DNA of 64,000 bases. It comes from Rugalucina vietnamica (taxonomy: Eukaryota > Mollusca > Bivalvia > Lucinida > Lucinidae). The notes below the pieces were generated by a model. It saw only the letters and a list, made by a program, of their open reading frames with translations, was not told the DNA's origin and did not search any database. The position numbers were made by a program, and so were the translations under genes. The number at the start of each line of letters is the position of its first letter. Position 1 is the stretch's first letter. Shown piece by piece: positions 1 through 9,825 of the stretch. The stretch covers positions 8,176,214-8,240,213 of the forward strand of contig OZ024871.1 of NCBI GenBank assembly GCA_964017185.1. Direction: 5' to 3'.

Positions 1-1038
1 ACTGAACCCAAGAGACTCTTGTACTGACTCTCTGACAGCAAATAATAGCAAATGTATGCCTTCATCCCAATCTTTTTCGGTGTCAAAGCAGTAAGATCTG
101 ATCATGTTCTTCAAAGTTTGATGGAATCTTTCCAAAGCACCTTGACTTTCAGGATGATAAGCTGATGACTTGTATTGTTTAATGCCAAGTTCATGCATTA
201 CTTGCTGAAATGTTCCTGACATAAAATTGGAACCCTGATCTGATTGGACTGATTTTGGAAGACCTACAAGTGTGAAAAACTTTACAAGGGCCTTAACTAT
301 TGTTTTCGTCTTGATATTCCTGAGTGGAATTGCTTCAGGAAAACGTGTTGAAGCACACATTATAGTCAAGAGATATTGGCAACCTGATTTAGTCTTGGGT
401 AACGGACCTACACAGTCAATGATAATCCTACTAAATGGTTCATCAAATGCAGGAATAGGCTGTAAATTAGCTTTTGGAATAGTCTGATTAGGTTTTCCTA
501 CCATTTGACAAGTGTGACAGGATTTGCAATGTTGTGAAACATCAGATTTTAATCCTGGCCAGTAGAAATGCTTGAGAATTTTGTGGTAAGTCTTATTTAT
601 CCCTAAATGACCTGACATGGGAGTTTCATGGGCCAAGTTTAAAATTTCAGGACGATAAGCCTTAGGAACCACAATTTGGTGATTTATGGTCCATTCGTCT
701 TCCGCTGAAACATCAGGAGGACGCCATTTTCTCATTAAGATGTCATTTTTGACATAAAAACAAACAGGAACCTGAGAAATTTCATTTTCATCTAAAGCCC
801 TTTCAAACAAAGGCGAGATTTCAGGATCACTGTGCTGTTCTTGACAAAGTTGTGACCTTGACATTTGGTCGTGACCTTGGTCAAAAATTGAAGGTGAAAG
901 GTCATTGTCTGACCTTTGATTGTTGAAGTCAGTTTGACTTGAAGAAAGAGATTTTGAAATCTCATCATGAAAAGACTGACCTATAAAAGTGTCAGTTAAG
1001 TCAATATCCTGTATCCCATCATTCAATTTGACTTTTTT
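1..1038 (-). CDS. Integrase region of LTR-retrotransposon pol (partial)
   Basis: Reading on the minus strand, this frame is open without a stop from the slippery site at 1038 to the window edge. After a low-complexity linker (about 1020-730) it encodes a zinc-binding HHCC module (HLGINKTYHKI, then CKSCHTC, about 615-500). The integrase core follows, with the catalytic triad in IDCVGPLP (about 420), QSDQGSNF (about 245) and HPESQGALERFH (about 155), giving D, D and E. The enzyme inserts element cDNA into host DNA. There is no start codon of its own: the frame differs from the upstream protease frame and would be reached by a -1 frameshift. No disabling mutation is visible in this part. Reverse transcriptase would be expected further left. 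Confidence 0.85.
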
Positions 1039-2009
1039 GCCATAGCCCTTGTAACGGCACATGAAGGGTAAAGATCAGGAATTTCCTGCTCAATGGGATC
1101 AGGCAATTGATCCTCACAAGGTGTATTGGTCAAAAGTGGGTTTACCACAACCTTATCTCCGGCTAAGTCATTGCCTAATAGCAAGTGAACACCTTTAAAA
1201 GGTAAAGAAGGCCTAATACCTACAGCCACAGGACCAGAAACTAAGTCTGAAGACAAATAAATGTTATGGAGCGGTACATTAACAAATCCACACTCTACTC
1301 CCCGAATAAGGACACTTGTCCCAGTTGAAGTCTTCTCGGAAAAAGGCAGGGTATCTGCTAAAATAAGAGACTGAGAAGCTCCGGTATCTCGTAAGATTTT
1401 AATAGGGGTAGACTGGGCAGAATCACTAGTAAGTGACACAAAACCTTCTGATAAGAATGGTTCATAAATCTCCATAATACAATCAGTCGCAGACGTTTTG
1501 GCCAAAATAGGATTTTCATCCTGAATAATCGACTGTGGTTTTGACCTTAAAGAAGTAAGACCTGTTGGTCTAGAATTATTTTGATTTTGTCTCTCTTTTC
1601 TTCTTTTCAAAGTTTCACATTCAGAAATGACGTGACCATCACCTTTACAATAATTGCAAAACAGCCGGGGTGAGTATGAGGATCTTTGACCTTTGTTTTC
1701 ACTAGTATCTTTATTTTTAGGATTATGTGAAGGACTGGAACTATCAGCTGTTAGTCCAGCTTGTGGTTGTGGATTAGGTTGAGGAGAATTATTTCTCTGT
1801 TGAGGGTTAAATGGTTTTGACTGAGGTGTATTAGGTTTAAATTGAGGGTTAAAAGGTTTCTTGTAAGGCTTATTTACAAAAGACACCTTATGAGTCAAAG
1901 CATAATCATCAGCTAATCGTGCTGCTACATCTAAAGTTTCTACTTCCCTTTCGTCAAGAAAAGATTTGACATCAGAGTGTATGCATCGTTTGAACTCTTC
2001 AACAAGCAT
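1023..2009 (-). CDS. Gag C-terminal part, CCHC zinc knuckle and aspartic protease
   Basis: The first ~45 residues continue a SCAN-like capsid helical region (LVEEFKRC, DEREVETLD, LADDYALTHK). A basic, Pro/Gln/Asn-rich linker follows. Then comes a nucleocapsid knuckle CNYCKGDGHVISEC, with the pattern C-x2-C-x4-H-x4-C, at about residue 118. The retropepsin-like protease carries the active-site motif DTGAS at about residue 208. The ORF is in the same frame as the upstream gag ORF and is separated from it only by one TAA codon (2019-2021), so the two were probably a single gag-PR reading frame. The listed start is therefore a post-stop methionine, not a likely real initiation site. It ends 10 nt after the slippery site that leads to integrase. 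Confidence 0.8.
   Translation of the reverse strand: MLVEEFKRCIHSDVKSFLDEREVETLDVAARLADDYALTHKVSFVNKPYKKPFNPQFKPNTPQSKPFNPQQRNNSPQPNPQPQAGLTADSSSPSHNPKNKDTSENKGQRSSYSPRLFCNYCKGDGHVISECETLKRRKERQNQNNSRPTGLTSLRSKPQSIIQDENPILAKTSATDCIMEIYEPFLSEGFVSLTSDSAQSTPIKILRDTGASQSLILADTLPFSEKTSTGTSVLIRGVECGFVNVPLHNIYLSSDLVSGPVAVGIRPSLPFKGVHLLLGNDLAGDKVVVNPLLTNTPCEDQLPDPIEQEIPDLYPSCAVTRAMAKKSN
1032..1038 (-). promoter_or_regulatory. Candidate -1 ribosomal frameshift site (A AAA AAG)
   Basis: On the minus strand the last codons of the protease ORF read GCA AAA AAG TCA AAT TGA. The heptamer A AAA AAG fits the X XXY YYZ rule in the correct phase. A -1 slip leads into GTC AAA TTG AAT, which is exactly the open integrase frame. 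This would make integrase as a gag-PR-IN fusion. I did not identify a downstream pseudoknot. Confidence 0.6.
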
Positions 2010-2018
2010 GAGCTGTCT

Positions 2019-3068
2019 TTATTTTGCATAATCAGATTTTATATCCTTTGAAGAACACCACCTATCAAATAATTGCTCCTTAGTTCTAGCAAATTCTACA
2101 TGGGTTTGATCATGTTCTTTCCTACAATTTCTGAATTTCTGCCTGTAAGCTTCAGGTACTAACTCATAAGCCTTAAGAATCAGATTTTTGACTGTGTCAT
2201 AATCTGAACTTTGATCAAGTGGAAGCTGAGTGTAAATTTCTCGAGCTTTACCAATAACAACACTCTGTAGAAGCAAGGTCCAATGCTCTTTTGGCCATTT
2301 CAAATTTTCTGCTACCTTCTCAAAATGTAAAAAGTACTTATCTACCTCTTTTTCTTGAAATGGAGGAACGAGCCTGATATGCTTTGTAACATCAAATACT
2401 TTACTAGGATCAAAAGACACAGGAGGCATTGATTTACTGCTTAATTCAAGCTCTTTCATTTTAATATCATAATGCATTCTTTCTTTTTCAAGTTCTATTT
2501 CTTTTAATATTTCTCTGTGTTTTTCCTTTTCTCGTTCTTCCATTTCCCTTTGTTTTTCTTTCTCTCTTTCTTCCATTTCTCTTTGTTTTTCTTTCTGTCT
2601 TTCTTCCATTTCTCTTTGTTTTTCTCTTTCCCTTTCTTCAAATGCTAACTTTTCTTTTTCAAGCTCTAACTTTTCTATTTGTATTCTTTCCTCCCTTTCA
2701 GCCTTATCTCTTGCAAGTTTTTCTTCCCTTTCTTCCTTATCTGCCCTTCTTTTTTCTTCAAACTCTAATCTTAATTTTTCCAGTTCAAGATGCCTTTTTA
2801 ATTCTAACTCTTTCAACTGTATGTCGGTTTGTGAGACCATAATAAGAGATGTAGCTGAGGGTTCAAAAAATTCCTCATCAACAAGAAACTGAATGATAAC
2901 ATTCTTAATTTCACGTTTTAACATAGATGTTTTGACATCAGGTATGCTATAATGACTAGCAATGTCTAAAAGATCACTCTTTTTGGCCAAGTTTAACAGC
3001 TCTTGAGAAGGCGCAGCAATGAAATCTTCAAGTTTGAATGACATGGTTGCTTTTTGCTGGTATGACAA
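2019..3068 (-). CDS. Gag N-terminal part with long charged coiled coil (ends at a premature stop)
   Basis: This 349-codon frame starts close to the LTR and primer binding site. Residues ~80-210 are almost entirely Glu, Lys and Arg and form an obvious coiled coil with internal 11-residue repeats (EKQREMEEREK type). The following region (KYFLHFEKVAENLKWP, HWTLLLQSVVIGKA) resembles the SCAN-like capsid domain of metazoan gypsy-type gag. Gag assembles the retroelement particle. The frame ends at TAA 2019-2021 within the capsid-like domain, and the same frame continues directly into the protease ORF, so the stop is best read as a nonsense mutation. Starts at 3068 or at the next Met (about 3041) are both possible. 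Confidence 0.75.
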   Translation of the reverse strand: MSYQQKATMSFKLEDFIAAPSQELLNLAKKSDLLDIASHYSIPDVKTSMLKREIKNVIIQFLVDEEFFEPSATSLIMVSQTDIQLKELELKRHLELEKLRLEFEEKRRADKEEREEKLARDKAEREERIQIEKLELEKEKLAFEEREREKQREMEERQKEKQREMEEREKEKQREMEEREKEKHREILKEIELEKERMHYDIKMKELELSSKSMPPVSFDPSKVFDVTKHIRLVPPFQEKEVDKYFLHFEKVAENLKWPKEHWTLLLQSVVIGKAREIYTQLPLDQSSDYDTVKNLILKAYELVPEAYRQKFRNCRKEHDQTHVEFARTKEQLFDRWCSSKDIKSDYAK

Positions 3069-3119
3069 ACAATAAATATCTTTTCAAATTCAGAATAAAA
3101 TAGGTGCACAAAATGTTCA

Positions 3120-3137
3120 ATCCCGGACGAGCCCCCA
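3120..3137 (-). promoter_or_regulatory. Primer binding site complementary to tRNA-Pro 3' end
   Basis: On the minus strand the 18 nt TGGGGGCTCGTCCGGGAT lie 5 nt downstream of the presumed LTR end (...TAACA). This is the well-known tRNA-Pro type primer binding sequence used by murine-leukaemia-type retroviruses. Here it sits ~50 nt upstream of the gag start, where minus-strand DNA synthesis of an LTR element begins. Confidence 0.85.
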
Positions 3138-3142
3138 AAATC

Positions 3143-3952
3143 TGTTACGACCTAGCGTAACTAGACAGGTACAGCGAAAAACAACCAAGTAATTTAAACT
3201 TAACAATATTTAATCAAACAATTAAATGCTGCAAATACATACAAACAAACAAACATATAAGTAAATAAATAAATAAATAACTTACAAAGTTAATGTAAAA
3301 TAAGTCCTTGTCCCTCAAATGTAAGTCCACAATCCAGTAACCAGAATATGAGCACATGTATATTTTAATCCACACTTTTATTCTAATCCAAAACACTAGT
3401 GAAACAACCAAAATTATATACTTTAAACCACTTCAAATTTCTGAATACCTACGACTGAATTGGGACCTATATTTATACATCTAAGGAAATTCTCCAGGTT
3501 TCTAGAGAATGATATAATAAACTTTTCTCTAGAAAAGAAACGAACTAAACGAAAGTTCTTTTAAATTCTCCAAAGAGAATTTAGAATTCTCCAGAGAGAA
3601 TTTAAGGCCGCAACGACCATCAAGACTAAACGAGAGTCCACTAGACCCTTCGAGATCTCAGTATACATAGTCCAAATATATTTTTAACTTATGGTAAAAA
3701 AAAAAACACTCACTCCATTTTCATCTGGAATTATCCACAAAGTGCTCATAGAATTTTCTATACTTCTAAATTATATAACAGTGATAAAAATAATCAATGA
3801 CATTCTTCTACAAAGTTCTAGATAATAAATTGTAGAAACATAAAAAGAAATATATATTAATTAATTGGGTTACTCCCCTTTAGAATATATATATAAATTA
3901 TAAGTAATAGCTTTTAAAAGAATCAATATTATTGAATCAATTATATATAACA
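3143..3952 (-). repeat. Long terminal repeat (outer boundary approximate)
   Basis: The inner edge is set by TGTTACG at 3143 (minus strand ends ...CGTAACA), immediately beside the primer binding site. The outer edge should also end in ...CA on the plus strand. Candidates are ...TATAACA at 3780 or ...ATATAACA at 3952, giving 638 or 810 bp. Without the partner LTR the choice cannot be made. The region is AT-rich and has a short (AAAT)n run at 3263-3282. Confidence 0.5.
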
Positions 3953-3960
3953 TGTTAAAT

Positions 3961-4458
3961 TGACATACCACCCTGTAGACTACATCTAACATAATATTTG
4001 GTCTACCCTGTGTATATTCAAGGTTATTGAAGCTTGAAATATTGCACCATACTGGCCTTGGTACACCATATTATACAATCAGTCAGCGTTTGATATATAA
4101 TAATACAATGTCATACAATCGGTTGTATGTACAAATAAAACAGGTCAAACAGTTGCATGTAAATATATGATCACAAGAAAGCCGCTCGAAAAGGTACTGG
4201 ACACAAAATGGCGACAAGACAGTCCAAACAATGCAAAGCAGGCTTACGATATGTTTCATGGTATAAGTACCTGATTGTTAGTTTGGTTTTTTCCCACCTC
4301 GGTTTTTGGAGTGGGAATCTTTTTCTGATTGCGCCTTTTCCTGATCTTTGCCTACTTGTACCTTTTTGCTAGATGCAAAATTTCAATCTCGATAACCTTG
4401 ACTGCACATATGGTAGACCAAATATTATGTAAGGTGTAGTCTACTGGATGATACGTCA
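3961..4458. mobile_element. Non-autonomous TIR element with nested family A fragment
   Basis: Positions 3961-4040 and 4380-4458 are inverted copies about 80 bp long and roughly 80% identical, sharing blocks such as GTAGACTACA and ATAATATTTGGTCTACC. No transposase is encoded. A 5'-truncated family A 3' end occupies 4240-4367. Target duplication is not clear. Confidence 0.65.
4240..4367 (+). mobile_element. Family A 3'-end fragment
   Basis: This is the last ~128 bp of family A (from GGCTTACGATATG to CTTGTACCTTTTT). It is strongly 5' truncated and lies inside the TIR element. A fixed 3' end with a variable 5' end is the hallmark of target-primed reverse transcription. Confidence 0.8.
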
Positions 4459-4530
4459 TTTTAATGAAATAATATTTTTTAGTTCAAACTTACCTGTAGT
4501 GTGAGAAATCAATGTTTGCGCGTACAAAGC

Positions 4531-4603
4531 TCAAACAGCACAAAAATTCGACTCCAAAACATAAACGAAAAATAGAGGCACAACAGAAGTATCGCCTTGA
4601 AAC
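4531..4603 (-). mobile_element. Family A internal fragment (variant)
   Basis: A short minus-oriented piece resembles the 3'-UTR region of family A (CAACAGCACAAAAATT-like through AGTATCGCCTTG-like). It is a diverged variant also seen near 24250-24330, and abuts the next copy. Confidence 0.5.
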
Positions 4604-4616
4604 CTTTCACTTTCGA

Positions 4617-5290
4617 AATAAAAAGGTACAAGTAGGCAAAGATCAGGAAAAGGCGCAATCAGAAAGAGACCCCCACTCCAAAAACCGAGGTGGGAAAAAA
4701 CCAAACTAACAATCAGGCACTTATACCATGAAACATATCGTAAGCCGAATGAGCAGCTATTTTCCCAATAGGTGGCCACTCAGTTACCTTTACTTAATTA
4801 AAAATATGAAAACACACATAAGGCGCCAACAGCACACAAAAAATTTAAACACCAAGACATAAAACAAAAAGAACCACCACAGAAGTATCGCCTTGGAACG
4901 ATCAGTAACTCAAAGTTACTGGCGGGCTTAAACCGGTTTTACAGGATCCTAACCTCACCCTCAGCTTTTGCAGTGGTTCATAACATTTAGTAAGTTCTAC
5001 GGTCCTCGTGGTGAATCTCTAACTAGTCAATGAATCATCAAGAACAAACAAATAAAACATGATAAACATCCTGATGAATCAAAAACAAGGACTCACAGAT
5101 TGAGTAAGCTGCCCGGCGATGGAGATCCCTGGGCGCCGAATAACCTACTAACTCCGGAGCAAAAGAAAAACACCAGTTGGACCCCGGTGGGCCAAGCAAG
5201 AAGCTCCGGCCCCAACCATCTAAAATGAATAGCTTTAAGTCGGGGCCATCATAGAGTCTGACGCACGACCCACCGGTGTGCCATTAAATA
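4617..5290 (-). mobile_element. Family A copy, 5' truncated
   Basis: This copy starts at the conserved 3' end (AAAAAGGTACAAGTAGGC on the plus strand) and extends ~670 bp, to the coding segment that would encode the ...NCTPVG end of the family A protein. Only non-coding 3' sequence and a remnant of C-terminal coding sequence remain. Confidence 0.85.
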
Positions 5291-5812
5291 AGTTTACATT
5301 TCCCATTTGACTTGACTGAAGGTTTGATTTAAAATCATTTGATAATATGTTAATATTTGCCACTTAAATATCAAAATAACATTGCGTATGCGCTCGCAAA
5401 AGTTTGACCTTTGGCAACAATGACTGTTGCCTGACCTGAACTGATCAGTCAACGCCATTACATCTGAATCTGCTGACCTCGTAAGATCTCAAAGCTCTCG
5501 TAGGATCTCAAAGATCCTGTATAACAGGTCAAATTATGGCTAAATCTTTAACATTGTCACTGATCACATAAATAAATAAGCATCTCGGAATTAACAATGT
5601 CCTTCCGCTTTATTGGCTGCGACCTTAATCTCTTGGCGGCGTCCCGCATATCTTTGACCAAACCATTATCTGTCGGATCTACGTTATAATTGACGTTATG
5701 TACCCATTAAATAGCGTAGAATACAGTTGAAATTAATGCTATAAGAACAATTTAGATTAAAAAAATCGAAACGAAATCGTTACGTGCGTTCAGGATCCGC
5801 TGGCAGATAGTA
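5291..5812. other. Unassigned AT-rich DNA
   Basis: There is no convincing gene, repeat or RNA in this stretch. Confidence 0.5.
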
Positions 5813-5984
5813 AATGAATGTGGAAATGTCATATGGCCAGGTTGTGGGAAGATCAGTCAGGCGCCCCGGATGAGAAAAGGTCATATGCCCAGATGCGATA
5901 AGGTTAGGTAACCCGGATGTGGAATGGTCGATTGCCCCGAATGTGGCAAGTTCAGGCGCCACAAATGCGGAAAATCACTTGCCC
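5813..5984 (+). repeat. 24-bp minisatellite, about 7 degenerate copies
   Basis: Consecutive units such as CCGGATGTGGAATGGTCGAT plus TGCC, then CCGAATGTGGCAAGTTCAGG plus CGCC, keep a ~24-bp period with conserved GATG(T/C)GG and GCC ends. The array stops exactly where the next family A copy begins. Confidence 0.65.
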
Positions 5985-6600
5985 ATTCCCACTTCAAAAA
6001 CCGAGGCGGGAAAAAACCAAACTAACAATAAGGTACTAAGACCATGAATACATTTAATAAGCCGAAAGAGCAGCTATTTCCCAATAACATACATAAGGCG
6101 CCATCAGTACAAAAAATTAAACACCAAGACATAAAACAATAAGAACCACAACAGAAGTATCGCCTTGGAACGATCAGTAATATAAAATTACTGGCGGGCT
6201 TAAACCGGTTTTACAGGATCCTTACCTCACCCTCAGCTTCTGCAGTGGTTCATAACATTTAGTTAGTTGTTCGGTCCTCGTAGTGAATATCTAATTAATC
6301 AATGACTCATCATGGACAAACAAATAAATCATGATAAATTCCATGATTAATCAAAAACGAGGACTCACAGAATGAGTAAGCTACCCGACGATGGAGATCC
6401 CTGGGCGCCCAATAACTTACTAACTCCGGAACAAAAGAAATCCACCAGTTGAACCCCGGTTGGCCAAGCAACTGACAAGAAGCTCCGGCCCCAACCAACT
6501 AAAATGAATAGCTTTATGTCGGGGCCATCATAGAGTCTGACGCCCGACCCACCGGCGTGCATTTAAAGAAGGCAGCATAGTTATAAGCCGTTAATCATTA
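5985..6600 (-). mobile_element. Family A copy lacking its extreme 3' end
   Basis: This minus-oriented copy begins inside the 3' UTR (ATTCCCACTTCAAAAACCGAGG), so the usual GTACCTTTTT end is missing. It extends to the segment preceding the GCTGCCTTC block. The remnant peptide VGWGRSF...GAQGSPSSG matches other copies. Confidence 0.8.
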
Positions 6601-7464
6601 CTCAGGCGGTCGGTCAGTAAGTTATAAGCTTTGCTTGGAGGAAGAAGCAGCCTATGTATTTTTGTTATACCCCAAATGGGCAGGGTGCAAACAGCCATGT
6701 CTGGTATCGATGGAATTGGGGGTTAACGCAACAAAAGGAAGTTATTAGTTTTTCTTAACTTTTTACAAAAAGTCTTAACTTTTTACAAAAAGTAAATATT
6801 GTAAAAAGGCCTCTCCGACCAAAATCGTGAATCTCTCGACGTAGACTTGCGTTTAATTACGAAAAATAGTTTACTTGCGTTTAATTACGAAAAACAGTTT
6901 TTGATTATTAGATTTATTGCTATACGTCGCAGACAACAGCTATGGACATGTCGGGACGTTAGCTGTTGAAAGGGACGTAAAACAATAAATCAATCAAACT
7001 AAGCTCCTCCAAAAGGTGACTAATAAACATTCATGTGAAGTTCCAAGAAGTTAGTCTGCAAGAAGGTGTCATTGTTGACTTCACCAGCCATCATTTAAGT
7101 TTTCTATACGATATGTTTCCCGATACCTATCTTACAATATTTCAATATAACACTCAGTTGCCATGGGAACCACAATTAACACATGACTCTCATCAAAATC
7201 TTGTGACTCTGCAACTATGGCATTGTTAATATCATTTCGTCATAAAATGTCCAACATATAATGATATTCGAAGGAATTATATAAGCACCGCGTATATTAG
7301 AAACCCAAGTATGTACAAATTTAATGATTTGCTGAGTACTGATAGGAAAAAGTACTCGTAAAACTTTCTAAATTTATATCCGAAGCATTGGACTTGAGAA
7401 AATCCTTGATTAATCCTACTTAAGAACATATTACTTAATATGTTCATCCTCAGAGAGATGAAAG
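6601..7464. other. Unassigned DNA with a SINE/LINE-like tail
   Basis: There is no gene here. Positions 6926-7000 hold a motif ending GGGACGTAAAACAATAAAT followed by CAATCAAAC. It resembles tails at 25040, 50460 and 55010 (here called family E) and is probably the 3' end of a short retroposon. Two copies of CTTGCGTTTAATTACGAAAA lie at about 6846 and 6875. The final ~150 bp are the pre-insertion target of the large palindromic element. Confidence 0.45.
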
Positions 7465-7471
7465 CCACGAA
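7465..7471 (+). repeat. Left target-site duplication CCACGAA
   Basis: These 7 nt directly precede the first base of the terminal inverted repeat and are repeated exactly after its last base (20328-20334). Confidence 0.8.
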
Positions 7472-8025
7472 CACCGGCGTCAAGTTGGATGAAAATTTCA
7501 TCCGGTGAAAATTTCATCTAGCAGAAGAAAAAAAAAGTTGGATGAAAATTTCATCTGGACCTGCCCAGTAAAAGTGGTTCATGTCAAAACAAATCCTGCT
7601 CCCGTACTAGCTCTTATTTAGGCAAGCAGCTTATACTGCAATATAGATACATGTTGTATGAAGGTTTGTGGTAAGCCTCAGTAGTCTGGGCGACAAAAGT
7701 CACAGGGGGGGGGGGGGGGTCAAAATGTTTCTTTCAATATTTCTCGAAATTCTGTTCCGAAACCAGCTCTTGTGCCAGCAAGCCGCTTATACTGCGATAT
7801 AGATAAATGTTCTATAGAGGTTTGTGGCAAATTTCATCAGGATTGAAAGAGGATCCGAAGGGAAGTCAGGGCGCCAAAAGTCAGAGGGGGGTGTCTAAAA
7901 TGCGGTTTTTGATATTCCTCGGTCTCCTGCTCCCAAACCAGCTTTTGTGCCAGCAAGCCGCTTATGCTTGAATATAGGTATATGTTCTATGAAGTTTTGT
8001 TGCAAGTCTCATCAGGATTGAAAGA
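7472..8025 (+). repeat. Left terminal inverted repeat
   Basis: This matches the reverse complement of 19780-20327 almost base for base through CAGCAGAAG, GTCAAAACAA, a poly-G run (about 7705) and two repeat monomers. Its first ~80 bp contain three copies of the small palindrome GATGAAAATTTCATC. Confidence 0.8.
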
Positions 8026-9825
8026 GGATGAGATGGATAGACAGGGCGCCAAATATCAGAGGGGTGTCCATAATGCTGTTTTCAACATTTCTCGATCTCC
8101 AGCCCCCAAACCAGCTCTTGTGCCACCAAGCCGCATATACTGCGATATAAGCGTATGTTCTAAGAAGGCCTTAAACAAGTCTCATAAGGATTGGAAAAGG
8201 ATGAGAATAATAGCCTGGGCGCCAAAAGTCAGTAGAGTGTCCAAAGTGCTGTTTTAAACATTTCTCGATCTCTAGCCCCCAAACCAGCTCTTGTGCCACT
8301 AAACCGCTTATACCACCATATAGGCAGATGTTGTATAAAGGGACGTGGCAAGTCTTATTATGATTGAAAGAGGATGAGAAGGGTAGGCAGGGTGCCAAAT
8401 ATCAGAGGGGTATCCAAATAATGATTTCAAAATTTCACTAACTTCAGACCCCAAGCCAGCTCTTTTGCCAGCATTCGGCTTATACTGAGAACGTGTTGTA
8501 CAAGATTTTTGTTAGTTTTCGAGTTTAAAATCTTAATTATTGATTTTCTATTTAAAGCAATAAAAATTTGTAAGTCATTTCTTGAGCGTGTCCCCATAGA
8601 AACGTGCTGGCCATCCACAATTTTTAGAATAAGGCAAACCAAACCATCTAGACATTATGGTTTGTGTCTATGGTTCTTTAAATGATGATATATGAATGTA
8701 TGTGGCAAGTCTCATTAGGATTGAAAGAGGATGAGGAGGGTAGCCAGGCCCCCCAACGGCTCTAGGGTCATATTTTCCTGTACAGAATTGGCTATTTTCG
8801 ACACTTCTGGGTCTACTGCTCCGAAACTAGCTCTTGTGCCAGGAAGCCGCTAGTACTGTGATAAATGTATATGTTATATAAAAGTATGTGGCAAGTCTCA
8901 TCAGGATTGAAAGAGGATGAGATGGGTAGCCAGGGCCCCCAGTGTCATGGTGGGTGTCAAACAATTCCATTTTCGATAGTTTTCGGTCTCCTGCTCCCAA
9001 ACTAGCTCTTGAGCCAGGAAGCCGCTAGTACTACGACATAGATGTATAGTATATACAAGTATGTGGCAAGTCTCATCAGGATTGAAAGAGGATGAGATTG
9101 GTAGCCAGGGCCCCCAATGTCATGGGGGGTGTCAAAAATTCCATTTTCGAGAGTTTTCGGTTTCCTGCTCCCAAACTAGTTCTTGTGCCAGGAAGCCGCT
9201 AGTACTACGACATAGATGTATAGTATATACAAGTATGTGGCAAGTCTCATCAGGATTGAAAGAGGATGAGATGGGTAGCCAGACCCCCCACTATGTCAGA
9301 GGGGGGTGCAAAAAAATTATTTTCGATCTTTCTCGGTCTCTTGCTCCCAAACTAGCTCTTGTGCCAGGAAGCCGCTTATACTGCAATAAAGGTACATGAT
9401 ATATGAATGTATGTGGCAAGTCTCATTAGGATTGAAAGAGGATGAGGAGGGTAGCCAGGCCCCCCAACGGCTCTAGGGTCATATTTTCCTGTACAGAATT
9501 GGCTATTTTCGACACTTCTGGGTCTACTGCTCCGAAACTAGCTCTTGTGCCAGGAAGCCGCTAGTACTGTGATAAATGTATATGTTATATAAAAGTATGT
9601 GGCAAGTCTCATCAGGATTGAAAGAGAATGAGATGGGTAGCCAGGGCCCCCAGTGTCATGGGGGGTGTCAAAACAATTCCATTTTCGATAGTTTTCGGTC
9701 TCCTGCTCCCAAACTAGCTCTTGTGCCAGGAAGCCGCTAGTACTACGACATAGATGTATAGTATATACAAGTATGTGGCAAGTCTCATCAGGATTGAAAG
9801 AGGATGAGATGGGTAGCCCTGGCTA
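7626..9825 (+). repeat. Plus-oriented arm of ~177-bp tandem repeats
   Basis: About 12 monomers run in the plus direction. Each is recognisable by CAAGTCTCATCAGGATTGAA, GAGGATGAGATGGGTAGCC and AGCTCTTGTGCCAGGAAGCC. Monomers nearest the terminus (7626-8500) are the most diverged, and those nearest the centre (8700-9825) are almost identical to the opposite arm. The direction switches at about 9820-9826. Confidence 0.85.

Larger units (their letters stand above)
1..3952 (-). mobile_element. LTR retrotransposon, Gmr1-like Ty3/gypsy lineage (5' part, runs off window)
   Basis: The minus strand shows, in order, a candidate LTR, an 18-nt primer binding site, gag, a CCHC zinc knuckle, aspartic protease, a -1 slippery site and integrase, which runs off the window edge. 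No reverse transcriptase or RNase H lies between protease and integrase; these must sit beyond position 1 if present. Known biology: Ty3/gypsy elements normally place integrase last, while the Gmr1 lineage has integrase before RT, as in copia. The assignment is inferred from this order plus the gypsy-type HHCC integrase. One in-frame stop in gag makes this copy likely defective. The opposite LTR is outside the window, so LTR identity and target duplication cannot be checked. Confidence 0.75.

Noticed and set aside
272-487. 71-codon plus-strand ORF
   Set aside because: Antisense to the integrase frame, which carries the real motifs.
2642-2842. Phe/Leu-rich plus-strand ORF
   Set aside because: Antisense of the Glu/Lys-rich gag coiled coil.
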